Notes: generated by a model not told the origin, from the sequence alone. A DNA stretch of 64,000 bases from Variovorax flavidus (GCF_030317145.1 NZ_JASZYE010000006.1:124001-188000); one strand, 5' to 3'; counted from the stretch's first letter, positions 42,835 through 52,166 are shown. A program made the numbers and translations.

Positions 42835-43581
42835 TTGAACCAGGTGCTCTTGATCACCGGAGGCAGCCGAGGCATCGGCGCCGCAACGGCTTTGCAGGCT
42901 GCCCGTCGCGGGTATGCCGTCGCGGTCAACTACGCGAGCAATTCGCTGGCGGCCGACGAGGTGGTGCGGACCATCCGCGCGGGCGGCGGCACCGCAATCA
43001 CCGTGCAGGCCGATGTCGGCGACGAGGCGCAGGTGCTGGCGATGTTCGAGAAGGTCGACGCCAAGCTCGGCCGCCTCACCGCGCTGGTCAACAACGCCGG
43101 CGTGGTCGACATCCAGGCGCGCGTCGACGAGATGAGCGTGGCGCGCCTCGAACGCATGCTGCGCATCAACGTGATCGGCAGCTTCGTCTGCGCCCGCGAA
43201 GCCGTGCGTCGCATGAGCACGAAGCACGGCGGCAGCGGAGGTGCCATCGTCAACCTGTCGAGCGCGGCAGCCCGGCTCGGCGCGCCGGCCCAGTACGTCG
43301 ACTACGCCGCGAGCAAGGGAGCGATCGAAACCTTCACCGTCGGGCTTGCCAAGGAAGTCGCCGACGAAGGCATCCGCGTCAACGCGGTGCGGCCGGGTTT
43401 GATCGACACCGAGATCCACGCCTCCGGCGGACTCCCCGACCGCGCGTTCCAGCTGGCGCCGACCGTACCCATGAAGCGCACCGGCAGCGCCGAGGAAGTC
43501 GCCAACGCCATCGTCTGGCTGCTCTCGGACGAGGCGAGCTACGTCACCGGAACCTCCCTGGACGTGACGGGCGGTCGCTGA
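42835..43581 (+). CDS. SDR-family oxidoreductase
   Basis: 248 residues, classical short-chain dehydrogenase. Cofactor motif TGGSRGIG at residues 8-15, NNAG in ALVNNAGVVD, catalytic Ser in NLSSAAA and YAASK. Start is TTG at 42835 with a strong AGGAGGT ribosome site, so a weak codon is offset by a strong site. It is an NAD(P)-dependent reductase of the FabG-like branch; substrate unknown. Coupled to marC by a 1-bp stop/start overlap. Confidence 0.92.
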   Translation: MNQVLLITGGSRGIGAATALQAARRGYAVAVNYASNSLAADEVVRTIRAGGGTAITVQADVGDEAQVLAMFEKVDAKLGRLTALVNNAGVVDIQARVDEMSVARLERMLRINVIGSFVCAREAVRRMSTKHGGSGGAIVNLSSAAARLGAPAQYVDYAASKGAIETFTVGLAKEVADEGIRVNAVRPGLIDTEIHASGGLPDRAFQLAPTVPMKRTGSAEEVANAIVWLLSDEASYVTGTSLDVTGGR

Positions 43582-44237
43582 TGGCCACGCCCACGATGGA
43601 CCTGATCAAGCCGCTGATCACGCTGCTGGCCATCGTGAACCCGCTCGCGATCGTCCCCTTCTTCATCCACTACACGCAGGAATGCACCGAGCACCAGCGC
43701 AAGCGCACGGCCTGGGTCTCGGCCTTCAGCGCCTTCGTGGTCATCGCGGTGAGCGCCCTCATCGGATTGCAGCTGCTGTCCTTCTTCGGCATCTCGATCG
43801 CGAGCTTCCAGGTCGGCGGCGGGATGCTGCTGCTGATCAGCTCGCTCAACATGCTCAACGCGCAACCGGCCGAGTCCAAGACCAGCAAGGACGAGATCCG
43901 CGCCACGGAGGTCAAGGCCTCGCTCGGCGCGTCGATCGCGGTGGTGCCGCTGACCATTCCGCTGCTCACCGGTCCGGCCACCATGTCGACGGTGGTCATC
44001 TTCGCCGACCGGACTCAGCACGTCTGGGAGCTGGCGATCCTGGTCGGCTACGGCGTGGTGATCGGCCTGGCGACCGGCATCACCTTCTCGCTGGCGGAGC
44101 CGATCGCGCGGGTGCTCGGCAAGACCGGCATCAACGTCATGACGCGGCTGATGGGCCTGATCCTCGCGGCGCTGGCCGTGGAGGTGATGGCCGATGGGCT
44201 CGGCACGCTGTTCCCGGTGCTGCGCCGGGCGCTCTGA
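43581..44237 (+). CDS. MarC-family membrane protein
   Basis: 218 residues with six membrane helices. LLAIVNPLAIVPFF at the start and AVVPLTIPLLTGPATMSTV in the middle mark the two MarC/UPF0056 repeats. It is an inner-membrane protein of unclear role, not a proven antibiotic transporter. Starts at the ATG that overlaps the SDR stop (TGATG). Confidence 0.92.
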   Translation: MATPTMDLIKPLITLLAIVNPLAIVPFFIHYTQECTEHQRKRTAWVSAFSAFVVIAVSALIGLQLLSFFGISIASFQVGGGMLLLISSLNMLNAQPAESKTSKDEIRATEVKASLGASIAVVPLTIPLLTGPATMSTVVIFADRTQHVWELAILVGYGVVIGLATGITFSLAEPIARVLGKTGINVMTRLMGLILAALAVEVMADGLGTLFPVLRRAL

Positions 44238-44246
44238 TCGGGCACC

Positions 44247-44711
44247 CTACCCCACCGGCAGTTCGACGATTTTCGGCGTGACGGCATCGCCGTCCAGCAG
44301 GAGTTCGGCGACCGCGATGGGCAAGCGAAAGCGCCGCGGCCCCGCGCTGCCCGGATTGATGTACAGCACGTCGCCGCGCATCTGTGCCAACGGCCGATGC
44401 GAATGCCCGGACACCACGACGCCAATGCCCTCGGCGGCCGGGTCGATGCGCAGGTCCGCAAGGTCGTGGATGGCGTAGAGGCGCAGCCCGCCGACGTCGA
44501 TCAACGCCGTCTCCGGCACCGCCTGCGCCCACGGCCCGGTGTCGTTGTTGCCGCGCACCGCGGTCACCGGCGCGATCGCGGCCAAGTCATCGAGGATGCG
44601 CTGCGACCCGATGTCGCCGCCATGGACGATGTGGTCGCAGCCCTGCAGGAAAGCCAGGGCTTCGGGCCGAAGCAGCCCGTGCGTGTCGGAGATCAGGCCG
44701 ATGCGTTGCAT
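44247..44711 (-). CDS. YfcE/MJ0936-type metallophosphoesterase
   Basis: 154 residues from the ATG at 44711. Metal-binding motifs DTHG (Asp9, His11), HGGDIG, GNND and GHSHRP are all present. A small calcineurin-like phosphodiesterase in the cytoplasm; physiological substrate unknown. Its end is convergent with marC (9 bp apart). Confidence 0.92.
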   Translation of the reverse strand: MQRIGLISDTHGLLRPEALAFLQGCDHIVHGGDIGSQRILDDLAAIAPVTAVRGNNDTGPWAQAVPETALIDVGGLRLYAIHDLADLRIDPAAEGIGVVVSGHSHRPLAQMRGDVLYINPGSAGPRRFRLPIAVAELLLDGDAVTPKIVELPVG

Positions 44712-44737
44712 GCGGCTGGGTGCGCGCGCGTTGCGCG

Positions 44738-45424
44738 TCAGCGAATCTGGTCCACCCACGCGACCAGATCGGCCGCGACCGCATCGCTCGCAGCCGCCAG
44801 AGCCTTCACGCCGCCGGGGGCGTCGTGGCTCGGTGCGGGCCGCTGCGCCGTGAAGGTGCGTTGCGCCAGCACGCGGTCGCCGCCGGGATTGCTGCGAATC
44901 AGCGTGGCGCTGATGCGCACCAGCCCGGCGCTGCTCGTCGGCGACTCGAAGAAATGGCTGAACTCTTCCAGCGACAGGCGCAGCGTGTCAGGCACGCGGC
45001 CTTCGGTACGGGCGATCGTGGCGCTCTCCTCCGGACCCAGCACCGTGTGGCCGACGACGAGCGCCTCGCGCACGCGCTGGCGCACCAATTGGGCGGGCGC
45101 CTGACTCCAGCGCGACTGACCGTAGGGACGCAGTTCATTCGCGTCGGCATAGCCGAGGCGGTAGAGCATCTGCGTGCCGTCCAGCCGGGAAGTGGCGTCG
45201 ATCTCGGCCAGCGCGATGGGCGGCAGCGCAGCCTTGGCGGTGGTCGGAGCCGGCGCAGGGGCCACGGCGCCGGGGCCGAAGTCATAGAGCGTGGCGCGGG
45301 CCGGCTTGTCGGGCAGCGCGCCGCACCCCGTCGCCAGCACCACCACCGCCATGCAGCCCAGGCCAGAAAGCCGCATCCACGGGGCAGCGGTCGCGATCTT
45401 TTTCAGTGCGTCGTACATGGTCAT
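44738..45424 (-). CDS. ABC-type transport auxiliary lipoprotein (PqiC-like)
   Basis: 228 residues (ATG at 45424; another at 45418). A membrane leader with lipobox ATGC (about residue 34) is followed by a domain with YDFGPG, LAEIDATSRLDGTQMLYRL and LEEFSHFF, the pattern of PqiC/ABC auxiliary lipoproteins. It is anchored in the outer membrane and should dock the MCE protein encoded upstream, forming the outer end of a lipid shuttle. Same operon as MlaE/F/D-like genes. Confidence 0.87.
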   Translation of the reverse strand: MTMYDALKKIATAAPWMRLSGLGCMAVVVLATGCGALPDKPARATLYDFGPGAVAPAPAPTTAKAALPPIALAEIDATSRLDGTQMLYRLGYADANELRPYGQSRWSQAPAQLVRQRVREALVVGHTVLGPEESATIARTEGRVPDTLRLSLEEFSHFFESPTSSAGLVRISATLIRSNPGGDRVLAQRTFTAQRPAPSHDAPGGVKALAAASDAVAADLVAWVDQIR

Positions 45425-45429
45425 TACCT

Positions 45430-46407
45430 TCAGGGGCGTGCGGCGGGTGCGGAGAAGCCGGGCTCGCCCGGGCCCGCGAGGGCACCGCCGTTGCCGAACA
45501 GCAGCGATTGCGGGTTGTCGTTGATGCTGTCGGCCGCGCGCCCGAGCCGGCGCACGGCGCGGGAGGTATCGTCCGCCACGCGATTCACACGCGGCAGCGT
45601 CGCGTTGTTGAAGGACTCCACGGCCTGCGACAGCGCCTTGGTGCCGTCGCCCAGCCGGTCGATCGGTCCGTCCGCGGCGTTGAGCCGGCCGACGGTGGTG
45701 TTGAGGTTGTTCGCCACGCGGGAGACGTCGGAAGCGGCGGCCTTGACGGTGATCATCGTGTCCTTGGTCCGGTCCACCAGCGGAGGCAGGGCCTTCAGCG
45801 CCGGGTTGAGCCCCGTCTTCACCGTGTTGTCCAGCGACTGCGTGAGCTGGTTGGCACTGGCCGCGGCGAGCGAGATGCTCTCCAGCGCGTCGGCGATGCG
45901 CTTCTGGTTGTCGTCGCCCAGCAGCGTGTTGACACGCCGGGTCGCTTCCTCGACCTTGCCGATGATCGCCTCGCCGCGATCCTGCAATTGGGCGAGCAGC
46001 GAGGGCTTGAGCGGGATGCGTGGCGGCTCGTCGTTGTTGGGCACGAGCGCCACCTGCGATTCGCCCTTGTCGTCGAGCGCGATGAAGGCCAGGCCCGTCA
46101 CGCCCTGGTAGCTGAGCGTCGCGAAGGTCGAGGTCGTGAGCGGCACGCGCTCGTCGACCGTGATGCGCACGCGCACATTGCCCTTCACCTTCGGGTCGAA
46201 GTCGATCGACGCGACCTTGCCGACGGCGATGCCGCGGTAGCGCACCATCGCCTGCGGCTGCAGCCCGCTGACCGGATCACGCGTGGAGAGCTCGTAGAGG
46301 TTGCGCACGGTGTCGTCGCGCGTGAGCCAGACGACCAGCGCAACGAGCACGGCAATCAGGCCAAGCACGAAGGCGCCGGCAGCGAGGGCGTGGGCCTTGT
46401 TTTCCAT
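45430..46407 (-). CDS. MlaD/PqiB-like MCE-domain protein
   Basis: 325 residues: one N-terminal membrane anchor (AAGAFVLGLIAVLVALVVWL), one MCE domain (LQPQAMVRYRGIAVGKV ... VTGLAFIALD) and a long helical C-terminal part. It should form a hexameric ring in the periplasm that carries phospholipid between inner and outer membranes. It lies 5 bp after the ATPase gene. Confidence 0.92.
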   Translation of the reverse strand: MENKAHALAAGAFVLGLIAVLVALVVWLTRDDTVRNLYELSTRDPVSGLQPQAMVRYRGIAVGKVASIDFDPKVKGNVRVRITVDERVPLTTSTFATLSYQGVTGLAFIALDDKGESQVALVPNNDEPPRIPLKPSLLAQLQDRGEAIIGKVEEATRRVNTLLGDDNQKRIADALESISLAAASANQLTQSLDNTVKTGLNPALKALPPLVDRTKDTMITVKAAASDVSRVANNLNTTVGRLNAADGPIDRLGDGTKALSQAVESFNNATLPRVNRVADDTSRAVRRLGRAADSINDNPQSLLFGNGGALAGPGEPGFSAPAARP

Positions 46408-46412
46408 GGCGT

Positions 46413-47270
46413 CTACCTTTCAGTTGAGGGGGCCTGGCTGCCCGATGGCCGTCCCGTGAGGGCCACGGGCGCCGACCCGTCATGCAGGGCTTCCATGGCA
46501 CGCTGGCCACGGCCGCCGAGAAAGTACTCGTGGATGAACGGATGCGGATATGCGATCACGTCGCGCGCCGTCCCGGCGACGATGACCTTCTGGTCGGCCA
46601 GCACCGCGATGCGGGTGCTCAGGTCGAACAGGGTGTCGAGGTCGTGCGTGACCATCACCACCGTGAGGCCGAGCTCGCGGTGCAGGCCGCGCAGCAGGTC
46701 GCAGAAGCCGTCGGCGCTCTCGGGGTCCAGGCCGGCGGTGGGCTCGTCGAGCAGCAGCAGCGGCGGGTCCATGATCAGGGCCCGGGCCAGCGCCACGCGC
46801 TTGATCATCCCGCCGGACAGGTCCGACGGGCTCTTGGTCGCCTGCTGCGGACTCAATCCGACCATCTGCAGCTTGACCAGGGCCGCATCGCGAATCAGGT
46901 CGTCGGGCAGCAGCTTGAGTTCCCGCAGCGGGAACGCGATGTTGTCGAGCACGCTGAAGGCGGAGAACAGCGCGCCATGCTGGAACAGCATGCCGACGTT
47001 GGCCGCCCCCATCGCGCTGAGTTGCCCCGGCGGCCGGCCAAGCACGCTGACCTGGCCCTTGCTCGGGTGCTCCAGCCCGAGGATCTGGCGCAGCAGCACG
47101 GTCTTGCCGGTGCCCGACCCGCCCACGAGCGACAGCACCTCGCCGCGCATGATCGTCAGGTCGAGATCGCGGTGCACCACCTGGTCGCCGTCGGGCGACT
47201 TGAACACGGTCCAGAGCTTGCGGATCTCGACGACGCTCGTCGCGTCGCTGCTGTTCGGGGTATCGGTCAT
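46413..47270 (-). CDS. Lipid-transport ABC ATPase (MlaF-like)
   Basis: 285 residues from the ATG at 47270, overlapping the permease stop by 4 bp. Walker A GGSGTGKT, signature LSGGMIKRVALARAL (the SGGM form typical of MlaF) and Walker B LLLLDEPTAGLDP are present. The C-terminal tail carries a YFLGGRG-type segment. It powers lipid movement through the MlaE-like permease. Confidence 0.93.
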   Translation of the reverse strand: MTDTPNSSDATSVVEIRKLWTVFKSPDGDQVVHRDLDLTIMRGEVLSLVGGSGTGKTVLLRQILGLEHPSKGQVSVLGRPPGQLSAMGAANVGMLFQHGALFSAFSVLDNIAFPLRELKLLPDDLIRDAALVKLQMVGLSPQQATKSPSDLSGGMIKRVALARALIMDPPLLLLDEPTAGLDPESADGFCDLLRGLHRELGLTVVMVTHDLDTLFDLSTRIAVLADQKVIVAGTARDVIAYPHPFIHEYFLGGRGQRAMEALHDGSAPVALTGRPSGSQAPSTER

Positions 47271-48436
47271 GCGCGCAGCCCCACACCCTTGAACAGCACG
47301 GCGAAGAGCGCGTCGACCAGGATCACGATGGTGATCGAGGTCACGACCGAGGAGGTGGTGCCGCGGCCGAGGCTCTCCGTGTTGGGCTTCACCTTCATGC
47401 CGAAATAGCAGCCGATCAACGCGATCAGGATGCCGAACACCGCCGACTTCGACATCGCGAGCCAGAGGTTCGACAACGGCACCGCGCGCGGCAGGGCCGA
47501 GAGGAAGTACGACGGCGAGATGTCGAGCGACAGGTCGGCCGCGATCATCCCGCCGAACAGCGCCGCCATCGAGGTCCACATGCTGATCAGCGGCATGGCG
47601 ATGGCCAGCGCCAGCACCCGCGGCATCACCAGCCGGAAGCCGTGCGGGATGCCCATCACGCGCATGGCGTCGAGTTCCTCGGTCACCCGCATCACGCCGA
47701 TCTGCGCCGTGATGGCGGAGCCGGAACGCCCGGCGATGAGCACCGCCGCCAGCACCGGGCCCAGCTCGCGGATCAGCGAGAGGCCGAGGATGTTGACGAT
47801 GAAGGTCTCGGCGCCGTACTGGCGCAACTGCTGCGAGGTGAGGTAAGCCAGCACGATGCCGATGAGCAGTCCCACCAGCGCCGTGATGGGCAGCGCGGTG
47901 GTACCGAACTGGTACAGCTGGCCCGAGAAGTCGCGCCACGGTCCGCGGTGCGGCGCCCGGATCAGCTTGCCAACGTCGAGGGTGAGCTGCCCGATGAGGC
48001 GGAGGAAGTCGCGCGCCACGAACATCATGCGCGGGCCGTTGTGCGCAAAGGCCTTGAAGCGCTCCGCCAGCGTCGGCCTCGTGTCGATCGGCGCAACGCA
48101 GGTGTAAAGCGCGACCTGGTCCAGCACGGCCTTGTGCTGCGAATCCATTTCGAGGTGCGGCGGCCACGCCTTCTGCCAGTGATTCCAGAGCAGCTGGGCG
48201 CCGATGTGATCGAGCTGTTCGATGGGCCGCAGGTCCCAGCGCCGATCGTCCTGCGCGGGGACGCATTCGAGATCCTGCGAGACGGACTCCCACGCGCTGG
48301 GCGACGACATCGCCAGCGCGGTCCAGCGGCCGCTTGCAATGGCCCAGTGGGCGCCGTCGTGGTCGTGCTCCTCGACGCGCGGTTGCACGCTGTCCGCGTC
48401 TGGCGCGTCGGCGGGCGATGGCGGGTCGATGGGCAT
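47267..48436 (-). CDS. MlaE-family permease with N-terminal STAS-like domain
   Basis: 389 residues from the ATG at 48436. The last ~260 residues are the MlaE permease (LIGIVLAYLTSQQLRQYGAE, RELGPVLAAVLIAGRSGSAI, GVMRVTEELDAMRVMG). The first ~125 residues are soluble, start with an acidic His-rich stretch and resemble a STAS domain, so MlaE and an MlaB-like part are fused. It is first in the operon with MlaF-, MlaD- and PqiC-like genes. Confidence 0.9.
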   Translation of the reverse strand: MPIDPPSPADAPDADSVQPRVEEHDHDGAHWAIASGRWTALAMSSPSAWESVSQDLECVPAQDDRRWDLRPIEQLDHIGAQLLWNHWQKAWPPHLEMDSQHKAVLDQVALYTCVAPIDTRPTLAERFKAFAHNGPRMMFVARDFLRLIGQLTLDVGKLIRAPHRGPWRDFSGQLYQFGTTALPITALVGLLIGIVLAYLTSQQLRQYGAETFIVNILGLSLIRELGPVLAAVLIAGRSGSAITAQIGVMRVTEELDAMRVMGIPHGFRLVMPRVLALAIAMPLISMWTSMAALFGGMIAADLSLDISPSYFLSALPRAVPLSNLWLAMSKSAVFGILIALIGCYFGMKVKPNTESLGRGTTSSVVTSITIVILVDALFAVLFKGVGLRA

Positions 48437-48624
48437 GAAGCGGAGTGAGGTGCGGCGGCGAAGAACGCAACATCGTAACCGGGTGCGTCTGCGCCGGACC
48501 GGGCAATCCACCCCCGTCCGCGTAGGCGTTCGCGCAATGCGCGCCCGTTTGCCACAATGTCCGGCTGAGCCGAACCCACCCAATTTCCGCAATCAGCCGG
48601 CCTCCGCGCCGGCAGGAGAACGCC

Positions 48625-50142
48625 ATGCAGATGAGCAAGACCCCGATCCACCACTACATCGGCGGCCGCGTCGCAGCCCCGAAATCCACGCGCGCCCAGG
48701 ACGTGTTCAACCCGGCCACCGGCGCCGCGACCGGCAGCGTCGCGCTGGCCAACCGCGCCGACATCGATGCGGCAGTCGCCGCCGCACAGGCCGCCTTTCC
48801 CGCATGGGCCGATACGCCGCCGATCCGCCGCGCGCGCGTGATGTTCAAGTTCCTCGAACTGCTGAACAAGCATCGCGACGAACTCGCGCACCTGATCACC
48901 GCCGAGCACGGCAAGGTCTTCACCGACGCGCAAGGCGAGGTCACGCGCGGCATCGACATCGTCGAGTTCGCTTGCGGCATTCCCCAGTTGCTGAAGGGCG
49001 ATTACACCGACCAGGTCTCCACCGGCATCGACAACTGGACGCTGCGCCAGCCGCTCGGCGTGGTGGCGGGCATCACGCCCTTCAACTTCCCGGTGATGGT
49101 GCCGATGTGGATGTTCCCGGTCGCGATCGCGGCGGGCAACACCTTCGTGCTCAAGCCCAGCCCGACCGATCCGAGCCCCTCGCTGCGCATGGCGGAGTTG
49201 CTCAAGGAAGCCGGCCTGCCCGACGGCGTGTTCAACGTGGTGCAGGGCGACAAGGAAGCCGTTGATGCGCTGCTGGAGCACCCGGACGTCAAGGCCATCA
49301 GCTTCGTCGGCTCGACGCCGATCGCCAACTACATCTACGAGACCGGCGCGCGCCACGGCAAGCGCGTGCAGGCACTTGGCGGCGCCAAGAACCACATGGT
49401 CGTGATGCCCGACGCCGACATCGACCAGACCGTCGACGCGCTGATCGGCTCCGGCTACGGCTCGGCCGGCGAACGCTGCATGGCGATCAGCGTCGCGGTG
49501 CTGGTGGGCGACGCGGCCGACAAGGTGCTGCCGCTGCTGGCGGAGCGCGCGAAGTCGCTCAAGATCAAGAACGGCACCGAGCTCGACGCGGAGATGGGCC
49601 CGATCGTCACGCGTGCGGCGCACGAGCGCATCACGGGCTACATCGCGCAGGGCGAGAAGGAAGGGGCCAAGCTGGTGGTGGACGGACGCGGCTTCGAAGG
49701 CAAGAGCGCGGGCGAAGGCTGCGAGGACGGTTTCTGGATGGGCGGCACGCTGTTCGACAACGTCACGCCCGAGATGCGCATCTACAAGGAAGAGATCTTC
49801 GGGCCGGTGCTCTCCTGCGTGCGGGTGCACGACCTGAAGGAAGCGGTGGACCTGATCAACGCGCACGAGTTCGGCAACGGCGTCTCGTGCTTCACGCGCG
49901 ACGGCAATGTGGCGCGCGAGTTCTCGCGGCGCATCCAGGTCGGCATGGTGGGCATCAACGTGCCGATCCCCGTGCCGATGGCATGGCATGGCTTCGGCGG
50001 CTGGAAGAAGAGCCTCTTCGGCGACATGCATGCTTATGGCGAGGAAGGCGTGCGCTTCTATACCAAGCAGAAGTCGATCATGCAGCGCTGGCCGGAGAGC
50101 ATCGGCAAGGGCGCCGAGTTCGTGATGCCTACAGCTAAATAG
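48625..50142 (+). CDS. mmsA: Methylmalonate-semialdehyde dehydrogenase (CoA-acylating)
   Basis: 505 residues. Catalytic Cys285 is in SAGERCMAIS; VQALGGAKNHMVVMPDAD replaces the usual ELGGK glutamate, as in the CoA-dependent MMSDH branch. It turns (methyl)malonate semialdehyde into propionyl- or acetyl-CoA in valine, myo-inositol or beta-alanine breakdown. A good AGGAG precedes the ATG at 48625. It is divergent from the lipid-transport operon with a 188-bp gap. Confidence 0.95.
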   Translation: MQMSKTPIHHYIGGRVAAPKSTRAQDVFNPATGAATGSVALANRADIDAAVAAAQAAFPAWADTPPIRRARVMFKFLELLNKHRDELAHLITAEHGKVFTDAQGEVTRGIDIVEFACGIPQLLKGDYTDQVSTGIDNWTLRQPLGVVAGITPFNFPVMVPMWMFPVAIAAGNTFVLKPSPTDPSPSLRMAELLKEAGLPDGVFNVVQGDKEAVDALLEHPDVKAISFVGSTPIANYIYETGARHGKRVQALGGAKNHMVVMPDADIDQTVDALIGSGYGSAGERCMAISVAVLVGDAADKVLPLLAERAKSLKIKNGTELDAEMGPIVTRAAHERITGYIAQGEKEGAKLVVDGRGFEGKSAGEGCEDGFWMGGTLFDNVTPEMRIYKEEIFGPVLSCVRVHDLKEAVDLINAHEFGNGVSCFTRDGNVAREFSRRIQVGMVGINVPIPVPMAWHGFGGWKKSLFGDMHAYGEEGVRFYTKQKSIMQRWPESIGKGAEFVMPTAK

Positions 50143-50225
50143 GGCCCCCCGGCTTTTCACTTCGCTGCGCTGCGTGTAATTCGCCACCCCCCGAGGGGGA
50201 GGCGCGGCTCGCCTTGGGGCGGCCC
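50143..50225 (+). repeat. Dispersed repeat, divergent copy F
   Basis: GGCCCCCCGGC begins right at the mmsA stop codon, followed by CACTTCGCTGCG and a CCCCCCGAGGGGG hairpin. It keeps the layout of the other copies (stop-codon contact, C-run plus GGC, CACTTCG, then a C5/G5 hairpin) but the sequence differs, so it is a related subfamily. Confidence 0.6.
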
Positions 50226-50276
50226 GGCGGCGGCCGCAGGGGTTGGCGGCGGCCGCAGGGGTTGGCGGCGGCCGCA
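50226..50276 (+). repeat. 19-bp tandem repeat, 2.7 copies
   Basis: The unit GGCGGCGGCCGCAGGGGTT is repeated at 50226-50244 and 50245-50263, with the first 13 bases again at 50264-50276. It adjoins repeat copy F and ends 48 bp before the GMC oxidoreductase start. Copy number may vary between strains. Confidence 0.85.
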
Positions 50277-50324
50277 TACTGGCGGCGACATTCACCCACA
50301 ACAAGCAGAGACAAGCCAACGCCA

Positions 50325-51953
50325 ATGAGCGACACCACCTTCGACTACATCGTGATCGGCGCCGGCACAGCCGGTGCGCTGATGGCCAACCGCCTGAGCG
50401 CCGACAAGCAATGCCGCGTACTGCTGATCGAGGCCGGCCGCAAGGACGACTACCACTGGATCCATATCCCGGTCGGCTATCTCTACTGCATCGGCAATCC
50501 GCGCACCGACTGGCTCTACAACACCGAGCCCGATGCCGGACTGAACGGCCGCACCTTGCGCTATCCGCGCGGCAAGACGCTCGGCGGCTCGTCGAGCATC
50601 AACGGGATGATCTACATGCGCGGCCAGTCGCGCGACTACGAGCAGTGGGCCCAGCTCACCGGCGATGACGAATGGCGGTGGAACAACGTGCTGCCCGCCT
50701 TCAAGAAGCACGAGGACTATTACCTCGGCGCCGACGAGCTGCATGGCGCCGGCGGCGAGTGGCGGGTGGAGAAGCAGCGCTTGCGCTGGGACATCCTCGA
50801 CGCCTTTGCCGCGGCGGCGGTGCAGGCGGGCGTTCCGCACAGCACCGACTTCAATCGCGGCAGCAACGAAGGCGTGGGCTATTTCCAGGTCAACCAGAAG
50901 AACGGCTGGCGCTGGAACACCGCCAAGGCCTTCCTGCGTCCCACCTGCTACGGCCGGCCGAATTTCGAGCTGTGGACCGGCGCCCAGGTGTCGCGCCTCA
51001 TCCTCGAAACGCAGGCCGACGGCAGCCGGCGCTGCACCGGCGCGCAGGTGTGGGATGGCCACGAATCCGTGACCGCTCATGCCACGCGCGAGGTGATCCT
51101 GTGCGCAGGCAGCATCGGCTCGCCGCAGATCCTGCAGCTCTCTGGCATCGGACCAGCCGAGCTTCTGCGCCAGCACGGCATCGAGGTTGCGCTCGACGCG
51201 CCGGGCGTCGGCGCCAACCTGCAGGACCACCTGCAGATCCGCGCTGTCTACAAAATCAAGGACGCGCCCACGCTCAACGTGCTGGCGTCCTCGCTCTACG
51301 GCAAGGCGAAGATCGGCATGGAGTACCTGCTGAAGCGCAGCGGCCCGATGAGCATGGCGCCGTCGCAACTCGGCGCGTTCACGCGCAGTTCGTCCGCGCA
51401 CGAGTGGCCCAACCTCGAATACCACGTGCAGCCGCTGTCGCTCGACGCCTTCGGCGAACCCCTGCACAGCTTCCCGGCCTTCACAGCCAGCGTGTGCAAC
51501 CTGAACCCGACCAGCCGCGGCACCGTGCACATCAAGAGCCCCCGCTTCGAGGACGCACCGGCCATCGCGCCGAACTACCTGAGCACCGACGAGGATCGCA
51601 AGGTGGCCGCCGATTCGCTGCGTGTCACGCGCAGGATCGCCGCCCAACCCGCCCTCGCCAAATACGGCCCCGAGGAATGGAAGCCCGGCGTGCAGTACCA
51701 GAGCGACGACGAACTCGCGCGCCTGGCCGGCGACATCGCCACGACCATCTTCCATCCGGTCGGCACCACGAAGATGGGCCGCGACGACGACCCGATGGCT
51801 GTGCTGGACTCCCGCCTGCGCGTTCGTGGGGTCGCGGGGCTGCGCGTGGTCGATGCCGGCGCGATGCCCACCATCACCAGCGGCAACACCAACAGCCCCA
51901 CCTTGATGATGGCGGAGAAGGCCGCCGGCTGGGTCCTCGCAGCGGCACGTTGA
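50325..51953 (+). CDS. GMC-family FAD oxidoreductase (choline/alcohol dehydrogenase-like)
   Basis: 542 residues from the ATG at 50325. The FAD motif VIGAGTAGALMANRL starts the protein. GMC signature 1 is PRGKTLGGSSSINGMIYMRG and signature 2 GSIGSPQILQLSGIG. The active-site His is in FHPVGTTKMG and the C-terminal NTNSPT is intact. It oxidises an alcohol to an aldehyde, passing electrons to a quinone or oxygen. Real substrate unknown; choline, polyethylene glycol and others are possible. Confidence 0.92.
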   Translation: MSDTTFDYIVIGAGTAGALMANRLSADKQCRVLLIEAGRKDDYHWIHIPVGYLYCIGNPRTDWLYNTEPDAGLNGRTLRYPRGKTLGGSSSINGMIYMRGQSRDYEQWAQLTGDDEWRWNNVLPAFKKHEDYYLGADELHGAGGEWRVEKQRLRWDILDAFAAAAVQAGVPHSTDFNRGSNEGVGYFQVNQKNGWRWNTAKAFLRPTCYGRPNFELWTGAQVSRLILETQADGSRRCTGAQVWDGHESVTAHATREVILCAGSIGSPQILQLSGIGPAELLRQHGIEVALDAPGVGANLQDHLQIRAVYKIKDAPTLNVLASSLYGKAKIGMEYLLKRSGPMSMAPSQLGAFTRSSSAHEWPNLEYHVQPLSLDAFGEPLHSFPAFTASVCNLNPTSRGTVHIKSPRFEDAPAIAPNYLSTDEDRKVAADSLRVTRRIAAQPALAKYGPEEWKPGVQYQSDDELARLAGDIATTIFHPVGTTKMGRDDDPMAVLDSRLRVRGVAGLRVVDAGAMPTITSGNTNSPTLMMAEKAAGWVLAAAR

Positions 51954-52105
51954 TTTTTCGCGTTTCTATTTGTTGCACTGACGGGTAATCCCCGATGCAC
52001 TGGCACGGTGCGCCGAACTAAAGTCACGCCACTCGCAAACGGGCCTGCCCGCTGCGCGGGGGACCGAGGAGACATCTTCAGTAGAAACAGAACAATCGAC
52101 CAAAA

Positions 52106-52132
52106 GGCATCCGCACGAGATGCCGTTTTTTT
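52106..52132 (+). terminator. Rho-independent terminator 1 after the GMC gene
   Basis: GGCATC/GATGCC stem with 7-nt loop, followed by GTTTTTTT. It lies 153 bp past the GMC oxidoreductase stop, in a ~300-bp region without genes (51954-52252). A short palindrome TGCACTGGCACGGTGC lies upstream in the same region. Confidence 0.8.
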
Positions 52133-52136
52133 GAAC

Positions 52137-52166
52137 AAGGCGCCGCTGGTCGGCGCCTTTTCTTTT
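52137..52166 (+). terminator. Rho-independent terminator 2 after the GMC gene
   Basis: AAGGCGCC/GGCGCCTT stem with 7-nt loop and a TTTCTTTT run, only 4 bp after terminator 1. Tandem terminators give a tight stop before the TauE gene. Confidence 0.8.

Noticed and set aside
50226..50276. CRISPR array
   Set aside because: The units are head-to-tail 19-mers without spacers and there are no cas genes.
48025..50325. 766-codon minus-strand frame opposite mmsA
   Set aside because: Covers a clear dehydrogenase gene in antisense and has no plausible protein features.
51990..52015. Sigma-54 promoter at TGGCACGGTGCGCCG
   Set aside because: The -24-like TGGCAC is present but the GC of the -12 element is not at the required spacing.
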